Shown: piece after piece, positions 51,135 through 63,100 of the stretch | How the letters are laid out: every line of letters starts with the position of its first letter | Numbering within the stretch: the stretch's first letter is position 1 | Source: Cristatella mucedo | Lineage: Eukaryota > Bryozoa > Phylactolaemata > Cristatellidae | Assembly (NCBI GenBank): GCA_009760855.2 | Contig: WPIO01000004.1 | Span: forward strand, 62,001-126,000 | Direction of reading: 5' to 3' | DNA: 64,000 bases | Program-made: the position numbers and the translations under genes | Notes under the pieces: model-generated | What the model was told of the DNA's origin: nothing | What the model saw: the letters and a program-made list of their open reading frames with translations, nothing else | Databases searched by the model: none

Positions 51135-54100
51135 GAGCGGGTGCACCACCTCGGGTATATTAGGAGCGGTGGATCGCAGACCGGCATGAGGCTGGGAGCG
51201 TCGAGTAAGCGCGAGACTCTGGGCTGCTGACGCGATGAGCGATGCACGCTGGCCGCACAGCAGAGCGCCGCCGCTTTCCTCCTTTCACCATTCGCAGCTT
51301 AATGGATGACCGCAACGCTTCTGTCAGGAGATTAAGCAAAACCGCGCATCGGCTGTAGATTACCCACCCTCGAACTGCCATTGTCTAATCAAAAATGCGT
51401 GTGCGCAAAAGTCATTTGTATAGCGCCCCAAGAGAACACAAACCTCTGTCCAGGTGCTTCAGATACGTCGCGGGTCTCGAGCCCAGGCCCTCGGTAATCA
51501 AGCACATTCACCTTGACCTAGGTTGATTTGAGGCGAGCGCCTTAACCACTGGGCCAAATCAGTGCATTGCTTCGGTGGGCGGAAAGGCTCGGGTGCAGGG
51601 GGGGGGGGAGGGAGGGAGCTCTCGTGGCTCACCGAATCGAGCGGATCTTATATCCATAATTATATAATTATATAAATCTTATATCCATCCGTGTATTACA
51701 ATTACAAGCAGGCATGTTCATTTAAGAAAACCAAAAGAATTAGATGCGCCTGAGTGAATGAATTAATGAATGTAAAGTTGTACAGTACCATGAGAAACCG
51801 TGGCAAGGTCTGACAGATTGGAAAAATAAACAAACGTGCCTTTAAACTTATAAAGCAATTAGTGAGGTCTTCTTAAAATGCCCAAGGATAAAGCCCACTC
51901 AACATGCCAAACGACGGAATAACTCAACGATGGCGTAAAGTCGCAGTGTGGGGAGAAGCGTAAAAACGCAGCATAAGCGGAAGCGTAAAACCACTACGGA
52001 AGCGGAAGTCAGGGCGGTTAGATAGTAAATTGATTGATGTTTACGCAAGTTAATTTCGTAACCCCTTAATGGACCACATTAAGCTGGAGCTTAATCCCGT
52101 TGCTACTTTGTGAAATGCAGCTTCACAAAATATTTGGGTCCGCTTTGATTAGGATGCCACAGCTAGGCTGGTCCATGCATTTGCGACCTTAGGTTCGGCC
52201 TTCGCAATGAGACACTTACAATACAAATACGACTAATTTGTAGATGACCTAAAGGGCAATTCATCCAAATATCCAGACGTTTTATACTTGCTGTAGGGCT
52301 CCAGGCCACAACCTCGGTCATCGCAGGCGAGCACTTTAAACCTCGGGCTTAATTAGTGCTGCAGCTACAAAACCCTTCAGCTATCCTCGTACGTTCGCAT
52401 GAAAGTCACAATCACCACAATTCACCACTTCTCTAGTGACCAACCCCCCAAGCCCCCAGTCATATGTTTGCAGACGTAAAGCTCTGCAACGCACGCTAAT
52501 AGGGTCCCTCGTTCTCGTGTTTCCGTGGCCTATCGCAATCGCAATTGCTTCGTAATCAGGCTTTGTAGCGAGCCGCGAGCACTTTCACGACTCGAGTCCT
52601 TTAGCTTTGCCTCTAACCAGTATTGAATCCTTTGGCTAGCTTGCGTCGAGTTCGCATGCTCCGAAAGTCTGGAAATCCTTATTAAATAGCGTCACGACAC
52701 CTTCTTAATCGATGACATTTAAATAAAGCCCAAAACACTACTGCTCCTTATACCATTTGCTGGGTCGGTGTGAATTGTCCTGTTAGCGCGTATTCGCGCT
52801 GAAACTGCGAATTGTATCAGTGGCCGTTTGACGTACTTCATTTACAGTGTACGTAGTACCCAGAAGTCTGTATACTTCTTTAATGCCTCTATAAGTGCCT
52901 TAATATCATTCGTATTCGGATGTAAACATAACATCCAGTAAACTGTACCTTTGATAAGAGGCGCCGGCGAGCTTTTCGGCATCACCGCTAGCTCTCGAGC
53001 TAGCCTCTGGATAAGGTGCCTCAGGAAAGAACGCGTGCCGCGAGTTTGCCTGCGAACCCTAGCGGTGGTGGCGGCGGCGCGTACGCTCACACGCGCTCCC
53101 ACGCGCCCCTCCATCGCACTTCGCTGCACACCCTTCGCTTCACCACCGCCACCTTCGGCGGCCGCTGCAGCAGCGCACGGCGCCGGCGGGCGAGCTTTCC
53201 AGCGCGTCGCCCGCGCCGCGCGCGTTCGATAGCGTCTCGAGCTCTCGCCTCCGGCTGCGATGCACTAGGAAAAAATGCGCCGCCGCCTCGACTGCAGCGT
53301 GCGCATTCGCGAAGTCGCCGCTCCCCACCTTCACGTTCGTCTGGCCTCGGCATGCCAGCACGTAGCCGCCGATCGTCTCGAGCCGGTTTGTGGTCTCTTG
53401 CGATAGGTGGATTCGGCCGGCTGCAAGTGAGAGCGAGGACTCTCTGCGCGCTCCGCTCCGCGCCTCTCTCTCTGACAAGCGCTCGGCTGGTCGCTGGCGG
53501 TGGCGCCCCCTGGTGGTGCAGGTCGCGGGGGCGTCGCACGGGCGAGCGGTCGCTCGGCTCGGTGCCTCTCGCGCTCGACTCTTGCTGTCACCGCTCGACG
53601 CCGCTAGAGGCGAAGCTTAGACGCTGCGATGCCCGGGGAGGAGGATTCGGCGGGGCGGAGTTCGGGGCGGGCGGGGCGCGAGGCGCGGGACGGGGGCGGG
53701 GCGGGGCTGGCCGTGTGAGCGGCACGGGCGCGAGCCGTTTGGAGTCGAGGATCCTTCGGGGCGTTCTTAGCTAGGTGAATTCTTAGCTCGCTGCAAGCGA
53801 AGCCCATCGTTCGAAAGCTGCACGACGATTCGCTCTGACGCCATAGCGGCCGTGAGAGTCGCTCTCGCCAAAGTGGGAGGCTCGAAGTTTTCGAGCTCCT
53901 GGGTGGGTTTGGCAGACGTACTCATTAGAGCTGGGACTTCGAGCACGTCTCGCTTACAGTAATTTAATCCTTCCCGTTAACTCAGCAGACGTCGAGACTA
54001 TTATATTTATTTATTATATATTTATACATTTATTATGTATATATTTATCATGTATATATATATATATTTATTATGTTATTATATATTATAATATATTACA

Positions 54101-57100
54101 TAAACTCTAAAGACGTTGAGCTAATAATAATAATGACACGTTTGATATAACGTCCTCAGGTAACTCAATCTCTTGCTAAGCACATTAAATTTGCTAGAAG
54201 ACAAACCCTACCTTCCCAGGGTTGGTTACAAGCTTACGGACTGAGCATGACGTGGGCGGCGAACAGACCGCGAATCCAGCAATCCAGTCGGTGTTAAGTA
54301 CGACATTGGTGCCGCAAACGGCCACACAACAGCACATGCAAGCCGTAAGCGAGCATGCGGAATGCCGCGCTGCCAATGCCAATGCCAATGCCAATGCCAA
54401 TGCTACTTCGCAAGCCGGAACTCTCAAGACAACAACAACAAACAACAACAACAAGCCGAAGCTCTGGCAAGAAGTGCGCATATCGAGGTCAAGCATTGGG
54501 GGACATAATCAACAAGCAGTGAAAGGTTTAGCGTGCTGTACAGCCACGGACAACAAGACATGGAAAACGCAAAACACACTAGAAAACTCAGAACGAGAAG
54601 CACAGGATCTGCGACTAAGCGAGACATTTATTTGCACACGATTCTCAGCAAAAACTCGAGCCGATGGTCAGGTGACGCGAACGTCGCGTGACCGTTAAGT
54701 ACTTCCTCTTGCCCCTGGCTCTTGGTCTCTTCCTCTTGGTCCTGCTCCAGCGTCTCGCAGACTGCTATTGGCCACGGCTCGCTCGCTCAACGTAACCACC
54801 ACTCGTCGCCGGATGGGACTCCTCGTCGGGAGCCAGAGATAGCTCTTTGCCTATGCTCGCATTTCGTCGTCGTGCGAGGCTGTCGATGTCCACGCGCTTC
54901 CCACCGCTTTCCCGCCCTCCCACGTGCCACTTTTTTATTTCCCGTCCCCTTTGCCGACGCTGGCGCCAACGCCGCCGCCCTCAGGCCCGATCCTCAGCGA
55001 ATTACTCGGCGACTCGCAAGGCCACGGCGACAAGGTGACGGGTTCGCGATCGCCGAGAAGGGATCGGAGGCTTTCGCTAATGCAAATTCGCAGGGCGGCG
55101 TTAGGCGAAAAACGCCTCAAGGAAATCGGGCCAAGTGAACCTGGCGACATTCCTTGAGGCGTTTCTGCTGGCGATTGAGGTGCTGGTCGAACGATCGCCA
55201 CCGCCGATATCTCCATCCTTGTGAGCGCAGCATACGCCGACTGGCAGCGATAGCGACTGACAGAATAAGCCGACCGGAACAGCGAAGGAAGCGAAAGTTC
55301 TTCGAGGCAAACACGAATGTAAGCGCGTCTCAAAGCCTTAGAGCGACTCGCTCGCCGAACTGCAATTTCGAGCATGAAGGATGTTCATGTGCATGCCAAA
55401 TCAAAGGCTGAACCTGAACGTCCGACGCTGAAGGAATAATCTAATCCTACGATTGTACAGCCCATTTCAACGTATTTTCTCACCCCTGTTATAATCAAAG
55501 AGGCCAAGTAGCGATGGTAACTCTCCGCTTCGGGTGGTAGCGCAGCAGCAGACGGCTGCACCGTCCTCCTGCCGGCGCGTCCGAAGCGCCGCGGCCGATT
55601 GACCGCATCCGTTCACAGCTGTGAGGCTCTGAGGCTTGCCTTCAGCTGCCATCCGGCCGTCGGAAGCCGCACCTCCTCGAGGCTGGCGCTTTGAGGCGAG
55701 CGCACGGCCGCTGAGGAAATCAAGCGCTGCGCCGAATTCCCTGGAGCGTCATCTCGCGCATGAGCGGCGGCGGCGCTGCTGCTGCCGCTTCGTGGAACGC
55801 TCTTTGGGGAGGAGGAGCAGTTTTTAAGCTGCTGCCTTTCCCCAAGAGCCACGGTGACCCTGAAATTATCCGTTTGCTACGTTTGGCGCGGCCATTGATT
55901 GACGAAAAAAATTAGTCCCAACTCTCCAAAGTCGGTACTGAAAGGGCTGCAATGTGCTACACCAGTCAGATTATGATATTATCGACTAGATATTATCCTA
56001 GCCTATCCTATCCTGGCCTGGGTATTATCTACGGTTCCTGACTTATTTTAATGATTAGGAGCTGGTTATTTCACAATCTAGGGCTTCGCAGAATAAGAAA
56101 GCCCAGCTAACGTAATGCCTAATCAGTTTAGCATTGGGATTCGGAGAGTTAGGCCCTACAGCTTGTGCCGTACGCACAACCCTCAGCCACCGGTGGCTTT
56201 GAGATGAAATGCTCAACACAAGCGACGGACTTGTTCTAACGAGGTATCGTTTGCTCTTCATTTGCTTCATTGCCGTTATCCTGTCGTGTCCCATTTTCCC
56301 GTCGCGCGACATATGCCTGCGTTAAGACGGTCTCGGCGACTCACAAGCTTTCTCCGAATGCTCCAACTTGGCCTGCAATGTTGTCACTCGCCGCCGACGA
56401 CGAGGACGAGCGCTCACGGCTAGCGAGCGCTACGGCGCTTTCAGATCGAGTGGCGCTCGAGCATGAAAGCCGCTAATTCTCCGCGTCGTCGGAAAGTTTG
56501 GATATTTGCTGATAGCTCCCCTTGGCAGTCATCTTTGTGCTAGTCACATGGCTTTGGAGTTTTTCGGGGAGCCTTTGCGAATACGTGCCTTGAGTGGTAT
56601 TGGGTGTTCGCTCAATCTTTTTTCAATCACAATAGTGCAGCAGATGGTCAGTCAAGGGTTCCTTCGTGGTAAGTAAAGTGCAACTCTTTAGTCGATGGTA
56701 CTTACTTTGTGGAAATAACTCGATTTTTTTGAAATCGCACTCGTTGCTCACTGGCGGGTATTTCCGACACAAATACACAAATAGTACAAGATGCTCGGCT
56801 GCTGATGAGATGATATTAGGTTACTGTCCTAAACGCTGCTCCTAGGCTAGATTTTATTTTCAAAACTCTTTTGAATCGCTCGCCTTGAATGAAAATTTCC
56901 GCCCTCAGGTCTTTCGCAGTCTTGGACAATATTTTAGCGACATCCCGTGGGTAGTCACGTTCTGATAACAGTCACCATTGATTCCTTGCTTGCCTAGAAG
57001 TGTCGACAATCCTGCTTGTATCGAGCCGCCGAGCGTCTGCGGCAGTTCTTCTTCTCGGTGCAGACTCAGCGAACTTAGCTCTCGTTCCGATCCTGGTCAA

Positions 57101-60100
57101 GTCAAAATGAGAGCCGCCCCGCGATTGGGCTGGTCCAGCTCTCGGCTAGTACGAACGGCCCAAAGAGAGAAGAGATGGAGAAAAAGCCGGCTTTCCGCCG
57201 CCGCCGCCGGTCTAAGGCTACCTCGATCGACCACGCTGCGATCGGCAGAGATGAGCAGCGGAACTCCGAGTTTTGCTTAGCGCTGGACATTCGATAGAGC
57301 AAGAGCGGAAGCAAAAGCTGGAGAGCAAGAGCAAGATCGGCAGAGCGGAAGCAAAAGCTGGACAGTGGAAGCAAAAGCGGGCGGGCGGGAGCGAGCGGGC
57401 TGCCAGCGCTGCAGCTCGCGACGACAGGAAGCGAAGCGTCGGCGGCGGCGGCAGCGGCAGCAAGTGAGATCCAAGGCCGCCTGCCTCTCGGGCCGCTAGC
57501 CTCGGCGCCGAAGCGGGCTCGATTGCTGCTGCGTGAGTCGCTCGACCGACGGCTGCCGCCACCGCTGCCGCCGCTGCTCGAGGTGCGGCCGGCCGGCCTC
57601 GCTCTCACTTTCGCGCTGAAGCGCCTGGGGCCGAGAGACTCCTCACCCACGCCAGTCGACTCCATGCGCGACGCGGTGTTGATGGTGTCGCCGAACAGGC
57701 AGTACCTGGGCATGGTGACGCCCACCACGCCGGCGGCGCACGGACCCGTGTGCACGCCGACGCGAACCATGAGCGGCACGTCGGGAAGGTGTGGCACCTG
57801 CAGCTGGTTGACGGCACACAGCAGGTCGAGAGCCATGGTGCAAATCTCGCTGGCGTGCCGGTTGCCATTTCTCACTGGCAGGCCGCTGACGCACATATAT
57901 GCGTCGCCTATGGTTTCCACCTGCGGGCGGGACAGCACGGAAACCAAAGTCCTGCGAGCGAGTCCGTCACTGGTAGCTGCTGGGCACGCTCCTCGCGAAC
58001 GTACTCGCGCACGTGCTCACGGGCTGCTTCAGACGGCACAGCGGACACGGTTTTCCTTCGAGATCAGAGAGATGCATTTTTCCGCGGTTAAGGTGCTCCC
58101 CGGACCTAGGTTTGGCTGAGGTCGTGGGCTCGAGCCCTGAGGCATGCGTGAAGCGCCTGAGTAGAGATTAAGTTCTCTCGGGGCGCTATACACAATTTAT
58201 AGTATTTTTATTTTCCTATTTTTTATGAGCGATCGGAAGCAGCCGCCGGTGCTGGCGAACGGACGCACGGAACTTGAGTTGAGTCAATGCAAGGGGGCGG
58301 GGTGGGGCGGGGCGGCGGCCATGTCCGGCATTCGGCTCGAGTGTGCACAGATCAAGCAAAGCAGCAGCTCGAGCGTTAGTTTTCTAGTCGTTGGAAAGTG
58401 GCTAGTGGCAAAGTGGTAAGTCAAAGAGATAGATGTCTGCTTGGGTGGTTAGTTCTGCCGCCTGGGTCTTAGCTCAGGGGTAAGGCGCTTGCTCTTCATG
58501 ACACAGGTCGTGGGTTCAAGTCCACCGGTGGGCAACTCTTTATTGTGCACTGCAAGCTGTGTTGTTGTTCGCCGAGGCTCGTCTGCAGACATATCAATGA
58601 GATTGTCGAACTTTTATCCTCGGCCCCCGGCCAGGCGCTCTGTGCTGTTGGGGGCGAACAGCTCGGTGCACTTCAATTCTGGTGGAGCTTTAATGCTGAC
58701 ACAGTACCAATAATAATTGCAGTAATAATAATATGTTCGCATAGCGCCCTCGGAGAACTAAATCGCTCTCTACAGATGCGGTATCGAAAGCATTCCCAAA
58801 TAATTGGTGGTAATATAATAATAATAATAAATTTGTACGGCACCATCATAGAACTAAATCTTTTTCTAGGCACTGTACAGATGCCTTATAGAAAGCGTTA
58901 CAAATTGATTGGTAATAACATCCGCAAACAGCAGGCACAGTGTGGGACGGTACGAGAGACGAATCGCAAAGACCCACAAAATGCCGTAACAAATAGGTGC
59001 GTTTTTAAGTTTCTTTTTAAATTCTTTCGTGTCAGGCAACGCTGTGATGTGCTTTGCCCCGGACCTTGCGAGATTAGCAACTAAAGGCACGGTCTTCAAC
59101 GGTCCTGTGGTGCGTACGAGGTATGGTTAAACGATTCAAGTCAGAACAGCACTTTGTGCGATTCTTCGCCGGGTGGGGGAGTGGTTCTGATAGGTAGGTT
59201 GGATCTAGAGAATGAAGGAACCTACAAGTAATTGTCATATTCTTAAAGTCGATACTCGGCTTGATTGAGAGCCAGTGCAGGTCGGAGAGAAATGGTGTGA
59301 TGTAGCAACTGTGACGCTCATGACAGATGAGCCTAGCTGCAGAGTTTTGCACCAACTTTAGGCACCTGATTGCACGCCGGAAGACCAGCAAGCAGTGAGT
59401 TACAACAGTCTAGACGGGATGTCACAAATGCATGGACCAACTTATCCTTCATTGGGCTTGACATTACGAAATGTATCTCTGTCTGTAGTAACTCCACAAA
59501 GCCGTAAGCACTAAGCGGATGTTACGCAGGAGGGTTTTCTAAAGCACACTGAAAGTAAGCGGATTTTGGTGTACATTACGTAGTCACTAGATTAATATCT
59601 CGCAGCATAGAGAAAATGGGAAGCATTGTTGAGTCAGCAGGGAATTCGCGGAAGCGAACGTTTTGAAAGTTGCAGCTCAGAACAGGTCGTGCGTCGCACA
59701 TTTCCCCAGCGACATGGCAAATTCGCACTCCGAACAGCGACGAGCGGCAGTCCGTGCTAATAGGCCCACCGCACGCCCGCGATCCGTCGAGCAACGACGT
59801 ACGCTGCACATCCCAGGAGATCGGCTGCAGTGGTGCAAAGTGAGGCAGGCGCCTGAGAGGACAGAAATACCAGGCCGCATAACATGATTATGGATTATGC
59901 CAAAGGTTTGCCCTCAAGAAGTGAGCACAGTGGTTAGGCACACATACCGAGGAGGTTATTTAGTTAGAATAGTAAGCAGGGCAATCAAAATGACTAAAAT
60001 TCTGCCAGTCAGACCCAAAACTCTGTCATTCCAGTAGAATAAACGAGTGTCCGCTGTCACCATTTGCTGAAGCACCCAGCTCCAACGGCGTTAAGAGCCC

Positions 60101-63100
60101 GAATCCTCTCTGTTATACGTGCCGACACCGTGCATGCTACTTTTAACTACATATACCTGTGCATGTCACCCTTAACCATATTGTGCTTGTTGTCATTGAG
60201 AATTCTACCACTAACCATTCAATCGTACTTCATTTACAGCAAATTTAAAGTGCCTAGAAAGAGACCGAGTTCTCTGAGGGAGCTATATCAAATTTACTAT
60301 TATTTTAATTATTACAACGCTCAATCACTAACTGACCTATCGAGAACGCATTTATTACGTTACGCATCCAACATTATGAGAGGGCACGTTTGAAATATCC
60401 TCAATCCTTTTAACAAGTTAGGTATTGTTATTGAGGAAGTCAGTGAGTTCGTCCTCACTTCACCGTCATTAATGTCGCGCCTACGTTCTTCGTAGAGTTT
60501 ATGGTGCTACTAGGCCAGTACAGTAATATTGAGTGTCAAAAATTGGGGAGATAACTTGCCAATTTCCATGGCGACGTGGCGGCGCGCGACGTGGCGGCGC
60601 GCGACGTGGCGTGGCGGCGCGCGACGTGGCGGCGCGACGCGACGGTGCGCGCGCGCGACGTGGCGGCGCGCGACGCGGACGGCGCGCGCGACGTGGCGGC
60701 GCGCGACGTGGCGGCGCGCGACGTGGCGGCGCGCGACGTGGCGGCGCGCGACGTGGCGGCGCGCGACGTGGCGGCGCGCGACGTGGCGGCGCGCGACGTG
60801 GCGGCGCGCGACGTGGCGGCGCGCGACGTGGCGGCGCGCGACGTGGCGGCGCGCGGCGCGGGGCGGCGCGCGACGACGGGCGGCGCGCGGCGCGCGACGT
60901 GGCGGCGCGCGCGCGCGCGTGACGTGGCGCGCGCGACGTGGCGCGCGCGCGACGTGGCGGCGCGCGACGTGGCGGCGCGCGACGTGGCGGCGCGCGACGT
61001 GGCGGCGCGAGACGTGGCGGCGCGCGACGTGGCGGCGCGAGACGTGGCGCGACCTCGGGTAGACCTTGGTTGATCGGGGTGAGCACCTCAACCACTGAGT
61101 CAAACCAACGCGTTAGTTGTCAGTATATCCTCGCTCCTTTTCTTGGACTCGCTTTTTCATTGGCTCTCTCCTTCTCAGCCTATACCTGTCCCTCTCACTT
61201 CAGCGAGCTCGTGTGCGTGCGGGCGCGAAGGACCCGACTGCACCCACCTTGTACGCGTCGTAGCGGCTTATCGTTTGGTCGAATTCCGTGTATAGCATGT
61301 TTAGGAAGACGACCAACTGCATTGGCGTGCTGAGCGCCGATATGGTGGTGAAGCCGACGATGTCGCTGAAGAAGATGGTCACCTCCTCGAAGCTTTCGGG
61401 CGGCACAAGCTGACCTGCCTTGAGGCTCTGCGCCACCGACCTGCGAAGCGACGAGTATCGAGCGTCGCGCTGCCGCGCGTCCCACGAGTAAGCAGCAGTC
61501 GCCACCGTCACCGCCACCGTGCACGCCTCGCGCGAGCAGCGCCCAGGCAGCCGCGACCTGCGACGCTCCTGCTCGTCTCCAGGTCGTCTCTTCTTTTGCG
61601 TCGGCGCTCAGGAGCCCTAGCGTGGCAACTGGAATAGCGGGCGCGCGGGAATTGATACGATTTTGAAATTATAAAAACTGGTTCTTAATTAATGTAAAAA
61701 ATGCTCAGCAGCAAATAAATGTATGAGAAAAATGTAGCATTTTATGGAAATACTATAACAAAAATGGCTAAGCGTAGGAAATCAGATTGGTTGACTTATC
61801 TTATTTTAAATTCTCTCCACACACCTAAATTCAGGGACAAATTTGGCATCAATTAATAAATTAAGTGAAATCTTTAAATTAAGAGAAATATAGCACCCAG
61901 CTTATATCGGCTCATGTTGCCACAACAGTTACCGGTCGAGCTGCGGACGACCAAAGCATTTCCCCTCTATTAATTAAGCCTATCTCGCTACCTACCGCAC
62001 CCGTCAAATCTCTGCTCCGTTCACGATGTATCGCGGTAGCATTCTAGGACGAACTGGATTTCACAAGCGGGATAACGAATAAGCCTCTCACGTGTCTCGC
62101 AGACTTCTCGAGCGTCTTCTCGAGCTGAGCAAAGACATGGATTTCCAATTTGGTCGGTTTAAAGAACATTTCATACTTCGACGCTACGACGACTTTTTGC
62201 TTAGCTCGCCATCTTCGGGAAACATCGCGAAACAGGCGCGAATCCCAAATAAAGTCCGCATCCTGACTCCGGCTGCCGAATTCACCGTCTTTTCAGCTAG
62301 GCCGCACACGTGCGCGTAAGATCGAGGCCTTTCGAGGACTATCGCGTAGCGAAAGTCGTTCGAGACTTTGAGGTGAGCTCTGCATGCAACGCAATGCAGC
62401 GTAGCATCGGCTCGCTCCTCGTGGCATCGCCGAAGCATCGGAGATCGTGGCGGCAGATTCGGATGAGGATGAGCAAAGTGCCGTCACCTTCGAAGGGCTA
62501 CAGTGCCGCGCTTGGAAAAAGCAGGGGAACTCGGCAGGAAGGCGCGAGCGCTCTTGCGAGATCTCGCGCGAGCGCTAAAGCCTCAACTCACGCCGGCAGC
62601 ATGCGGTAGAGCAGCTCGTCGGTCTTGCGCTGCTCCTCCTGCAGCAGCAAGGTGCGCTCCTTCACCGTGTCCTCCAGATGCGACGAGTACGTCTCCAGCT
62701 TCTTCAGCACGCTGTCGACGACCGACGTCTTCCTGCGCTCACGCGCGCGAGAGCACGAGCCGGGTGAGTGTCATGCGCTGGCTGGCTGGCTTCGCAGGGC
62801 GCGGTGGGGTACAGCCGAGCCGCGCCGACGGATGCAGCGCCGCCGACGGATGCTGCGCAGCGCCCGAGTTCGCCATTTGCTCTGGCGGCCCGGAAAGCCG
62901 TCTGCTGCGAGCCGCTGTGCGCTGCACAGCGAACTCAGGCGGGCGGTAAAGAGGAAATGCGCGTATCTACTGGAAGTGCGTGTATCTACTGCAGCTTCGA
63001 GAAGAAAGAGAAGTACGTCAAACTGCGTCCGCTCTGTGGATACCGCCCGCCGACGCGTCGTTGTAGCGAAACGGACGCCGAAACGGACGAGAGCGGCTCC

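Noticed and set aside
53016-53774. 252-codon plus-strand ORF and 150-codon minus ORF
   Set aside because: Arg/Ala/Pro-rich, GC-driven; the only supported coding part is the 92-nt minus exon at 53329-53420.
54222-54698. 158-codon Asn/Thr/Gln-rich plus ORF
   Set aside because: Built around GCCAAT and ACAACA low-complexity runs inside a cyclase intron; no family seen.
57102-57640. Extension of the cyclase frame beyond the exon at 57647 (Ser/Ala/Arg/Leu-rich)
   Set aside because: Intronic read-through; a GTGAGG donor and the conserved continuation at 53420 show the exon ends earlier.
60499-61103. Several overlapping Ala/Arg-rich ORFs of 130-198 codons
   Set aside because: All six frames are opened by a 15-bp GC-only repeat; no motif beyond the repeat.
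62092-62319. 75-codon plus ORF with '[14 protein letters not shown]'
   Set aside because: Looks protein-like but lies within a cyclase intron on the opposite strand, without homologue or splice context.
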